Source of the DNA: Avimonas intestinalis
GTDB lineage: Bacteria > Bacillota > Clostridia > Oscillospirales > Acutalibacteraceae
DNA: 14,312 nucleotides
NCBI GenBank assembly: GCA_904380375.1
Contig: CAJFID010000044.1
Location: 1-14,312, forward strand
Reading direction: 5' to 3'
The position numbers and the translations under genes were made by a program. This document shows positions 1 to 5,837 of this stretch, in pieces. The notes beneath the pieces were generated by a model. That model was given only the letters and a program-made list of their open reading frames with translations, made no database searches and was not told where the DNA came from. Each line of letters opens with the position of its first letter. Positions within the stretch are counted from its first letter, which is position 1.

Positions 1-56
1 ATTTTTCCTCGTTTCAGCATCTTTCTCACCACCACTTCCATTATATCTTATACATG

Positions 57-88
57 CGAAAAAGCCCAGCTTTCGCTGGACTTTTTCG
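57..88 (-). terminator. Hairpin terminator downstream of the rhodanese-ccdA-tlpA operon
   Basis: Arms at 57-70 and 75-88 pair over 14 positions with one C-A mismatch, around a TTTC loop. The stem ends in an A-run on one side and a T-run on the other, so it could stop transcription from either direction. It lies about 100 bases beyond the tlpA stop codon, after a second hairpin at 98-136. The assignment to the tlpA operon rests on position. A plus-strand gene ending just left of the window could use it as well. Confidence 0.65.
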
Positions 89-97
89 ACAGACTGA

Positions 98-136
98 GGG
101 AGGACTATCGATCCTAAAGGGATCGGTAGTCCTCCC
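98..136. repeat. Long near-perfect inverted repeat (17-bp stem)
   Basis: Bases 98-114 pair with 120-136, with one G-T wobble and a five-base loop. The outer arms read GGGAGGACTA and TAGTCCTCCC. Neither strand has a T-tract directly after the stem, so it is not a typical intrinsic terminator by itself. It lies between the tlpA stop codon and the terminator-like hairpin at 57-88. It may be a 3' mRNA-stabilising hairpin, part of a two-hairpin terminator, or a dispersed intergenic repeat. The sequence here does not decide between these. Confidence 0.55.
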
Positions 137-185
137 TGCCTATCTAATGGTGGGAAGCCGCGCCGGCATGCGAAATCAGCGGTTC

Positions 186-764
186 CTATTGCGCAGTTAT
201 CCGGATCATCTGAATTCCCTTTTCCAATGTTTCAAAATCTAGCATCCCGCTGCTGTACGTCACAAGGCTCCCGTTTTCGTCAATGAAAAAGGTGGAAGGG
301 AACCCGGTCACATAATACGCGTTGACCGCCTGGAGTTCCGTATCAAAGAACACGTCAAAGCCGAAGCCCTCCTGTGCGATATATTCCTTCGCAGACGCCA
401 TCGTCTCCTGAACGCCGTCGGTGGCGTTTACCATGAGGAACTGCACATCCGGGTATTTCTCATACGCCTTATCAAAATCCGGCATTTCCACCTTGCAGTA
501 ATAGCACCAGGTGGCCCAAAAGTTGAGGACGACCGGCTTTCCCCGGTAATCCGAAAGCTGTACCTCGTTGCCGTCGGCATCGAGCACCGTAAAATCTGGC
601 GCCGCATAGGCGCTCTCCCCCGAAGCTGGATCCCGCGTCTGCGAATTCGGCATCAGGTTGTCTCCGTTGTAGCTCTTGCTCAGCACCTGGTACAGAACGG
701 TGGCGCCAGCAATTACCGCCACCAGGGAAACCGCCAGGATGATCCATTTCATCTTGCTTTTCAT
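186..764 (-). CDS. Membrane-anchored TlpA/ResA-like thioredoxin family protein
   Basis: A 192-residue extracytoplasmic thiol-disulfide oxidoreductase of the TlpA/ResA family. Residues 6-27 form one hydrophobic segment after a Lys-rich start, which fits an uncleaved signal anchor. The thioredoxin fold follows from about residue 56. It carries the active site WCYYC (Cys87, Cys90) and the cis-proline loop GFPST (Pro156). The family reduces or oxidises cysteines of exported proteins, and its members are usually re-reduced by a CcdA-type membrane protein, which is encoded directly upstream. The ATG has AGGAGG about ten bases before it, and this site overlaps the ccdA stop codon, so translation is probably coupled. 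No cytochrome c maturation genes are nearby, so the target is unknown. It could be another redox enzyme, surface proteins or spore proteins. Family assignment is firm; the physiological substrate is not. Confidence 0.92.
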   Translation of the reverse strand: MKSKMKWIILAVSLVAVIAGATVLYQVLSKSYNGDNLMPNSQTRDPASGESAYAAPDFTVLDADGNEVQLSDYRGKPVVLNFWATWCYYCKVEMPDFDKAYEKYPDVQFLMVNATDGVQETMASAKEYIAQEGFGFDVFFDTELQAVNAYYVTGFPSTFFIDENGSLVTYSSGMLDFETLEKGIQMIRITAQ

Positions 765-779
765 TGTGGTATATCCCTC

Positions 780-1466
780 CTAGGACAGCAGCGCCAGGAA
801 CCGGCCAAACAGCCCCGTCGCCATAAGTACGCCGATGATTACCAGAAAAGCGCCGCTGGCGATGTTGATGACCCGGTAGTGCCTTTTGATAAAGGAGAAA
901 GCGCCTTTGAGCTTATCGATGAGCACCGCGCTGACAAAAAACGGGATCCCGAGCCCCAGCGAATACAGCAGCAGCATCCCAACGCCTTGCAGCACCTTTC
1001 CCTGGCTGGCGGCCAGCATCAAAGCCGACCCCAGGAAAGCGCCGACGCAGGGCGTCCATCCGACCGAGAAAACCACACCGAATAACACGGAAGAGAAAAA
1101 ACCCAGGTTATCGGTTTTGGCGAGCCTGGTGCCTTTGAAGAGGCTAATCTTAAACACACCGAGGAAATTGAGGCCGAAGAAGATCACGATCAGGCCGGTG
1201 ATGATGTTCACGGCCACTTGGTGCTCGTTCAAGAGCCGGCCGAATGTCCCGGCCAGGGCGCCCAAAAGGACGAATACGACGGTAAAGCCCAGGATAAAGC
1301 CCAAGGCGTTTTTGATAACCCGCCTATTCTTTTTGGCGCTGTTGACGTTATCCCCGCTTTCGTCCGTTCCGCCGGCAAAATACGAGATGTAGATGGGAAG
1401 CATCGGCAAAAGGCAGGGGGATACGAAGGTAATGACCCCTTCCAAAAACGAAATCAAATATTGCAT
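780..1466 (-). CDS. ccdA: CcdA/DsbD-family transmembrane thiol-electron transporter
   Basis: A 228-residue polytopic membrane protein of the CcdA family, which carries reducing equivalents from cytoplasmic thioredoxin to extracytoplasmic thioredoxin-like proteins. Two conserved Cys-containing motifs are visible, SPCLLP (Cys18) and GWTPC (Cys140). These are the redox pair in the family. Hydrophobic segments lie at about 5-30, 54-75, 85-108, 125-150, 160-185 and 200-224, giving six predicted helices. An in-frame ATG exists 45 bases further upstream, but the start at 1466 is preferred because the protein then begins at the family-typical MQYLISFLEG and has AGGAG about ten bases before it. The start overlaps the end of the rhodanese gene by 13 bases. 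TlpA follows after 15 bases. The likely electron donor is TrxA, encoded in the same cluster. Confidence 0.93.
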   Translation of the reverse strand: MQYLISFLEGVITFVSPCLLPMLPIYISYFAGGTDESGDNVNSAKKNRRVIKNALGFILGFTVVFVLLGALAGTFGRLLNEHQVAVNIITGLIVIFFGLNFLGVFKISLFKGTRLAKTDNLGFFSSVLFGVVFSVGWTPCVGAFLGSALMLAASQGKVLQGVGMLLLYSLGLGIPFFVSAVLIDKLKGAFSFIKRHYRVINIASGAFLVIIGVLMATGLFGRFLALLS

Positions 1467-1780
1467 GATACGGTTTCTCCTCTGTAAGAGTGCATGCCGC
1501 CGATATTGCATACACGGCTGTACCCGCTTTTCTTCAGATAAGCCTCCGCGCTTGCGCTTCGACCGCCGCTCAGGCAGTAGACAAAGAGGGGGGTTCCCTT
1601 ATCGGGTACAACCCGGCCAATTGTTTCCAGCTCATCCAAAGGGACGTTTACGCTTCCCTTGATATGGGAAGCGGCATATTCCTCTTTGGTTCGGACATCG
1701 AGCAAAACGGCGCCCTTGGTATTTTTCCATTCTTCGACGCCCTGGTTGATATCCTTGCGGGTAAACCGACCCAAGAACAT
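1454..1780 (-). CDS. Single-domain rhodanese-like protein
   Basis: A 108-residue cytoplasmic protein that is one complete rhodanese domain. DVRTKEEY at 28-35 and the following HIKGSVNVPLDEL are the usual CH2A-type motif. The active-site loop is YCLSGGRS with the catalytic Cys69. Such proteins hold a persulfide on this cysteine and pass sulfane sulfur to thiols or cyanide. The start at 1780 is chosen because an AAGGA lies about 11 bases upstream. An ATG at 1792 is directly abutted by that AAGG and would add only four residues. It is the first gene of an operon with ccdA and tlpA, behind the GTGAC-N3-GTCAC promoter. Its link to CcdA suggests sulfur delivery or persulfide clearance tied to thiol export, but this is inferred from context. 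Confidence 0.9.
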   Translation of the reverse strand: MFLGRFTRKDINQGVEEWKNTKGAVLLDVRTKEEYAASHIKGSVNVPLDELETIGRVVPDKGTPLFVYCLSGGRSASAEAYLKKSGYSRVCNIGGMHSYRGETVSCNI

Positions 1781-1813
1781 GGCTTTTCCCATCCTTACTC
1801 TTTATTTTTCCCT

Positions 1814-1854
1814 ATTATATCAAGCGTCTGAAGGAATTGCCGTGACTCGGTCAC
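1814..1854 (-). promoter_or_regulatory. Promoter of the rhodanese-ccdA-tlpA operon with a GTGAC-N3-GTCAC operator
   Basis: On the minus strand a perfect TATAAT (plus coordinates 1814-1819) precedes the rhodanese gene, with a predicted start near 1807. The dyad GTGACTCGGTCAC at 1842-1854 has its centre (1848) 28 bases upstream of the -10 box, which is about -41. The -35 hexamer at 17-bp spacing reads CGGCAA and is poor. This is the layout of a class II, activator-dependent promoter of the Crp/Fnr type. The trxA promoter has the same dyad at the same distance. The likely activator is the Crp/Fnr-family protein encoded at 4747-5409; this is inferred. Confidence 0.75.
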
Positions 1855-1859
1855 AAACC

Positions 1860-1891
1860 AAAAGCTCCTGCCCATACCAGCAGGAGCTTTT
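1860..1891 (-). terminator. Intrinsic terminator downstream of trxB
   Basis: A perfect 12-bp stem pairs AAAAGCTCCTGC at 1860-1871 with 1880-1891 around an eight-base loop. On the minus strand it ends in CTTTTGGTTT. It stops the trxB transcript about 130 bases after its stop codon and ends six bases before the operator of the next operon. Because the stem is flanked by A and T runs on both sides it could work in both directions, but no plus-strand gene ends here. Confidence 0.8.
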
Positions 1892-2019
1892 GCCGGTTCC
1901 GTGGACGCGCACCCCGCGTTATATTTCCGCCTTCCAAAGGCTGTGAGGGCCGCCGTAGGCATAAGCGGCAACCGGCTTTTCCTCCGCCAGGGCAGAGATC
2001 GCAATGGGGCCGCGCCGGC

Positions 2020-2949
2020 TTATTGCTTGCATGACAATGCCAAGTATTCTTCCGCATAGTGTACGGCCACGGCGCCATCTGATACGGCGGTCACGATTTG
2101 GCGAAGCGGTTTGGTCCGGACATCGCCCGCGGCATACACGCCCGCTGTATTCGTCCTGGTGGATTCATCGGCCACGACATAGCCGAGGGCGTCCAGCTCC
2201 ACAGCACCTGCCAAAAAATCGGTGGCGGGTTTCCGGCCAATGCTGACGAAAACGCCGTCGCAGGCAAGCTCCCTGCTCGCTCCCGTCTGGACGTCCTTTA
2301 CCTGGATGCCGGTCAGCCTCTCATCCGCAAGGAGCGCAGAAACGGTGCTGTTCCATAGGAACTCCACGTTTTCCGCCTTGAGCAGCGGGTCGTGATACAC
2401 CTTTGTTGCCCGCAGCGTGTCCCGACGATGGACCACATAGACCTTCTTCGCAAGCCGGGAGAGATAGAGGGCGTCCGACGCGGCGGAATTCCCTCCGCCC
2501 ACCACCACGACGGTTTTGTCCTTATAAAACCGGCCGTCGCAATGGGCGCAGTAATGGACGCCCCTGCCGGTCAGCTCCTGTTCCCCCGGGAGGCCCAACT
2601 CCCGTGGATTTGCTCCGGCGGCAATGATCACGGCCTTCCCCAGGAATTCCCCGCCGGTTGTTTGGACCTTTTTTATATCCCCGGAAAGCTCCACCGCGGC
2701 GGCTTCGGCGTATTCGGTTTTCACGCCGAACCGTTCGGCCCCTTGCTGCATTTTCATGCTCAGGGTAAAGCCGTCGACGCCTTCCTCAAAGCCCGGATAG
2801 TTATCGATCTCTCCCGTCAGCGCCATCTGCCCGCCCGCCGCCATCCGTTCAAGCAAAACGGTGTCGAATCCCGCCCGGGCCGCGTACAAAGCCGCCGCGT
2901 ATCCGGCGGGGCCTCCGCCAATGACAATGATATCGTAAATGTGTCCCAT
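2020..2949 (-). CDS. trxB: Thioredoxin reductase (NADPH)
   Basis: A 309-residue flavoprotein that transfers electrons from NADPH through FAD to thioredoxin. Visible parts are the FAD-binding GGGPAG at 11-16, TGEIDNYPGF at 45-54, the redox pair CAHC (Cys134, Cys137), the second dinucleotide motif GGGNSAASDA at 151-160 with HRRD at 174-177 for the NADPH phosphate, and the C-terminal AAGDV FAD motif. Length and order match low-molecular-weight TrxB. The active site is CAHC instead of the common CATC, and the NADPH motif has Asn where Asp is usual. ATG 2949 is chosen over an upstream ATG because a GGGTGG lies just before it and the product then starts at the family-typical N terminus. It follows the CoA-disulfide reductase gene after 91 bases with no terminator, so the two may share a transcript. 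Confidence 0.94.
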   Translation of the reverse strand: MGHIYDIIVIGGGPAGYAAALYAARAGFDTVLLERMAAGGQMALTGEIDNYPGFEEGVDGFTLSMKMQQGAERFGVKTEYAEAAAVELSGDIKKVQTTGGEFLGKAVIIAAGANPRELGLPGEQELTGRGVHYCAHCDGRFYKDKTVVVVGGGNSAASDALYLSRLAKKVYVVHRRDTLRATKVYHDPLLKAENVEFLWNSTVSALLADERLTGIQVKDVQTGASRELACDGVFVSIGRKPATDFLAGAVELDALGYVVADESTRTNTAGVYAAGDVRTKPLRQIVTAVSDGAVAVHYAEEYLALSCKQ

Positions 2950-3040
2950 AATCCACCCGCTTCCTTGGATTGCTATCCCGCCATTGCCGTGATACAATAA
3001 AGAATAGGCCGAAACTTTTCACCGGCGCCCTGTGTAGAGC

Positions 3041-4711
3041 CTACTTGCATTCGGTGCAGATATATTCGGGCACGGTGCGCTCATGGATTACCGACTCATA
3101 CAGCCGCCAGCCTCCCGCGAGATTGCAGCAGTCGTAGCCGTTCCCCGTCAGGATCCGGCAGGCGATGTAGGAGCGGAGGCCGGAATGGCAGTGGACATAG
3201 ACCGGCTTGTCCTTGGGAATCCGGTCGAGATTTTCGCGCAGGGAATCCAGCGGGATATTTACAAATCCATCAATCATTCCGCGGGCTGCCTCGGTTTTGG
3301 TCCGGACATCAAGCAGGGTCACGCTGCCGTCGCGGGGCAGGGCTTCCACGTCATTCCAGAAGAACTGCTTGACCTTGCCGGAAATCACGTTTTCCGCAAC
3401 GAATCCCACCATATTGACGGGATCCTTGGCCGAGCCAAAGGGCGGCGCATAGCAAAGCTCCAGGTTCGCCAGGTCCGTCACCTTGGCGCCAAAGCGGATG
3501 GCGGCCGCCAGGACATCCATGCGCTTATCCACGCCGTCAAAGCCCACAATCTGCGCCCCGAGCAGTTTGTGTGTTGCTTTATCCCACAGCACCTTTATCG
3601 ACATGCTGGACGCTCCCGGGTAATAGGAAGCGTGGGAGCCGGAATAGGTGTAGGTTTTGTCGTACGCGATTCCGGCCGCTTTGGCGCTCTTTTCGCTCAG
3701 GCCCGTGGTGGCAACCGTCATGTCAAACAGCTTGAGGACGGACGAGCCCTGCGTGCCGGTATAGGCGCTGCCGTGCCCGGCAATGTTGTCCGCCGCGATG
3801 CGGCCCTGCTTGTTGGCGGGCCCGGCGAGGGGGACGAATGTGGGATTTCCCGTGATAAAGTCTTTCACTTCCACCGCGTCGCCGACCGCATAAATATCCG
3901 GAAGGTTCGTCTTCATATGGCTGTCCACAACGATGCTTCCGCGGGCGTTCACCGGAATGCCGCAGGCTTTGGCCAGGGCGGTTTCCGGACGGACCCCCAC
4001 CGACAGGATGACCATATCCGCCGGGATTTCTCCCCTTTGCAGAGCAACGGCATGGTCCCGGATGGCGGTCACACCGTTTTGCAGATACAGGCGGATCCCC
4101 TTCTTTTTGATATACCGATGGACATCCGCCGCCATATCCATGTCCAGAGAGGCGATCAGGTGATCGGCGAGTTCAACGATGGATACATCCAGCCCCGCTT
4201 CGGCGAGGTTTTCCGCCATCTCCACGCCGATGTACCCGCCGCCGATCACGACGGCCGATCGCGGCTTGGCGGTATCCATGTAGTTTTTGATTTTCAGGGT
4301 GTCCGGGATATTGCGGAGGGTAAAAACCATCTCGCTGTCAACGCCCGCGATATCCGGCTTGACCGGCTCGGCGCCGGGGGACAGGATCAGGCTGTCGTAG
4401 GCTTCCTCGTAGGTTTCGCCCGTGCGGAGATTTTTCACCGTTACGGTTTTCGCTTCGGGATTGATTTTGACCGCCTCGCTGCATACGCGTACATCAATGC
4501 GGAACCGGGCCCGGAAGCTTTCCGGCGTTTGCAGGGTCAGGTTTTCCCGGTCGGTGATGGCGCCGCCGATATAATACGGCAGGCCGCAGTTGGCGAAGGA
4601 GACGTATTCGCCCCTTTCCAAAATCACGATCTCAGCCGTTTCGTCCAGCCGCCTCAGCCTTGCAGCGGCGGAGGCCCCGCCGGCCACGCCGCCGATAATG
4701 ATGGTTTTCAT
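3041..4711 (-). CDS. CoA-disulfide reductase with a fused C-terminal rhodanese domain
   Basis: A 556-residue FAD-dependent pyridine nucleotide-disulfide oxidoreductase of the CoADR-Rhd type. The first 450 or so residues carry the FAD motif GGVAGG at 7-12, the single active-site Cys42 in SFANCGLPYY, the NAD(P)H motif GGGYIGVEMAE at 157-167, the second FAD motif AVGDAV, and the C-terminal interface signature CYAPPFGSAKDP. A rhodanese domain follows from about 455, with LLDVRTK at 466-472 and the catalytic Cys508 in VHCHSGLRS. Known relatives reduce CoA disulfide, CoA persulfide or polysulfide. The protein ends in a CxxC tail (Cys552, Cys555). The start at 4711 has GAGGG before it, and the longer reading upstream is not supported. 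It is divergent from the regulator gene, with only 35 bases between start codons. Confidence 0.93.
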   Translation of the reverse strand: MKTIIIGGVAGGASAAARLRRLDETAEIVILERGEYVSFANCGLPYYIGGAITDRENLTLQTPESFRARFRIDVRVCSEAVKINPEAKTVTVKNLRTGETYEEAYDSLILSPGAEPVKPDIAGVDSEMVFTLRNIPDTLKIKNYMDTAKPRSAVVIGGGYIGVEMAENLAEAGLDVSIVELADHLIASLDMDMAADVHRYIKKKGIRLYLQNGVTAIRDHAVALQRGEIPADMVILSVGVRPETALAKACGIPVNARGSIVVDSHMKTNLPDIYAVGDAVEVKDFITGNPTFVPLAGPANKQGRIAADNIAGHGSAYTGTQGSSVLKLFDMTVATTGLSEKSAKAAGIAYDKTYTYSGSHASYYPGASSMSIKVLWDKATHKLLGAQIVGFDGVDKRMDVLAAAIRFGAKVTDLANLELCYAPPFGSAKDPVNMVGFVAENVISGKVKQFFWNDVEALPRDGSVTLLDVRTKTEAARGMIDGFVNIPLDSLRENLDRIPKDKPVYVHCHSGLRSYIACRILTGNGYDCCNLAGGWRLYESVIHERTVPEYICTECK

Positions 4712-4746
4712 CGGTGTTTCCCTCTTTTCTGAAAGGAGTATCGTTG
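4712..4746. promoter_or_regulatory. 35-bp divergent start region between the CoA-disulfide reductase and regulator genes
   Basis: The two start codons face away from each other, with both ribosome binding sites inside this interval. AAAGGAG at 4732-4738 serves the regulator, and GAGGG on the opposite strand serves the reductase. There is no room for both promoters, so at least one must lie inside the other gene's coding sequence. I found neither a convincing TATAAT/-35 pair nor a GTGAC-N3-GTCAC dyad here or in the flanking 100 bases. Confidence 0.5.
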
Positions 4747-5409
4747 ATGTTTTCGCAGGTGTACAAGGACATATTCCCATTCTGGGAAGAAATTTCCGAC
4801 GAGGCCCGGGAATATATCTGCCGGCATTCCGTTGCCATGACCTATTTGAAAGGCACAACCATCCACGACGGTTCGGAATGCTCCGGCGTGTTCTTGATCC
4901 GCTCCGGATGCCTGAGGGTATATATGATGTCTGAGAAAGGGAAGGATATCACGCTGTACCGCCTTTATCCAGGCGAAATGTGTATGCTGTCCGCCTCCTG
5001 CGTAATCGAGGCCATTACCTTTGATGTGATGATTGACGCGGAGGAGGACAGCGAATGCTACGTTATCAGCGGCCCCGCCTTTGCTTCGGTCAGCGAGGAC
5101 AATCCCAAGATCAAAATCTTTTCCCTTGAGACCGCGGTCAGCCGCTTTTCCGACGTGATGTGGGTGATGCAGCAAGTCCTCTTTATGGGTATGGACCAAA
5201 GGCTGGCCATTTTCCTGTCCGACGAATCAAAGCGGATCGGCTCCGACATCATCCCGCTGACTCACGAGCAGATCGCCAAATATATGGGATCGGCCCGTGA
5301 GGTGGTGACCCGGATGCTCAAGTATTTTGCGGGTGAAGGGATCGTGGAGGTTTCCCGGAAAGGGGTTAGGATCCTGGACAAAAAACGCCTGAGGGAGTTA
5401 GCCCTCTAG
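4747..5409 (+). CDS. Crp/Fnr-family transcriptional regulator, Cys-rich sensor domain
   Basis: A 220-residue regulator with an N-terminal cNMP-binding-like beta-barrel (about 10-120), a dimerisation helix (about 122-155) and a C-terminal winged helix-turn-helix (about 168-212). The recognition helix SAREVVTRMLKYF has Arg184, Glu185 and Arg189 at the spacing of Arg180, Glu181 and Arg185 in E. coli CRP, which read GTGA. The cAMP-contact Arg-Ser pair of CRP is absent, so cAMP is unlikely to be the ligand. Six cysteines (25, 45, 55, 79, 85, 104) all lie in the sensor half, including EMCMLSASC, which suggests thiol or sulfur sensing. ATG 4747 is chosen for AAAGGAG eight bases upstream. Its stop overlaps the trxA stop by 12 bases tail to tail. 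It probably controls the two GTGAC-N3-GTCAC promoters beside it. Confidence 0.9.
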   Translation: MFSQVYKDIFPFWEEISDEAREYICRHSVAMTYLKGTTIHDGSECSGVFLIRSGCLRVYMMSEKGKDITLYRLYPGEMCMLSASCVIEAITFDVMIDAEEDSECYVISGPAFASVSEDNPKIKIFSLETAVSRFSDVMWVMQQVLFMGMDQRLAIFLSDESKRIGSDIIPLTHEQIAKYMGSAREVVTRMLKYFAGEGIVEVSRKGVRILDKKRLRELAL

Positions 5410-5706
5410 CATGGCGAGAATCTGGGCCTTCGGTCTGGCTCCTACCAGCCGGTTCACGACCTTGCCGTTTTTCATCGCGACCAGCGTCGGGATACTGGCG
5501 ACACCAAAGGCCTGCGCCAGCTCGGGCTCGCTGTCCACATTGACCTTGCCGACCAGGTACTGCGGGTTTTCCTCGGCAATTTCATCAACCAGGGGGGAAA
5601 CCATGCGGCAGGGGCCGCACCAGTCGGCGTAAAAATCGAGAAGAACCGTTTTTTCGCTGTTTTTGACCTGCTCAAAAGTATTCTTATTGACTGTAGATAC
5701 GGACAT
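5398..5706 (-). CDS. trxA: Thioredoxin
   Basis: A 102-residue cytoplasmic thioredoxin that reduces protein disulfides and is itself reduced by TrxB. It has the canonical active site WCGPC (Cys30, Cys33), DFYADWC before it, and the cis-proline loop SIPT (Pro73). Length and order match classical thioredoxins. ATG 5706 follows an AAAGGGG. The gene has its own promoter with a GTGAC-N3-GTCAC operator. Its last 12 bases overlap the end of the convergent regulator gene, with no hairpin terminator between them, so the two 3' ends can form antisense transcripts. In this cluster it is the likely electron donor for CcdA. Confidence 0.95.
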   Translation of the reverse strand: MSVSTVNKNTFEQVKNSEKTVLLDFYADWCGPCRMVSPLVDEIAEENPQYLVGKVNVDSEPELAQAFGVASIPTLVAMKNGKVVNRLVGARPKAQILAMLEG

Positions 5707-5738
5707 CGTTCATGCCCCTTTCTTTTTGTTTTGCCTTT

Positions 5739-5779
5739 ATTATACCCATCCAAAAGTCGTTTTTCAGTGACTGGGTCAC
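5739..5779 (-). promoter_or_regulatory. trxA promoter with a GTGAC-N3-GTCAC operator
   Basis: On the minus strand TATAAT (5739-5744) lies upstream of trxA with a predicted start near 5732. The dyad GTGACTGGGTCAC at 5767-5779 is centred at 5773, exactly 28 bases upstream of the -10 box. The -35 hexamer at 17-bp spacing reads CTGAAA and is weak. Dyad, flanking TTGTGACC and distance to the -10 box match those of the rhodanese operon promoter, so both are probably switched on by one activator. Confidence 0.75.
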
Positions 5780-5837
5780 AAGGAATAAGCGCCGGCCTCT
5801 CCAAAAGAGAGTGGGAACATTCGAAAATTGCCATGAA

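Noticed and set aside
250..312. GTCACAAGG near 259 and GGTCACA near 304 as further operators
   Set aside because: Single half-sites inside the tlpA coding sequence without a symmetric partner or nearby promoter.
1842..1859. Operator as a Rex (redox repressor) site, from the TTGTGA half
   Set aside because: Rex sites have TTGTGAA with a longer spacer and end in TTCACAA. Here the symmetric core is GTGAC-N3-GTCAC, placed at an activator position, not over the promoter core.
1795..2004. Possible small minus-strand gene between trxB and the rhodanese operon
   Set aside because: It would run through the trxB terminator and the operator-promoter region, with no family resemblance and no good start signal.
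3083..4732. A 549-codon open frame on the plus strand across the CoA-disulfide reductase gene
   Set aside because: It is antisense to a protein with all family motifs in order. Its own translation shows no recognisable domain and its composition is that of a GC-rich shadow frame.
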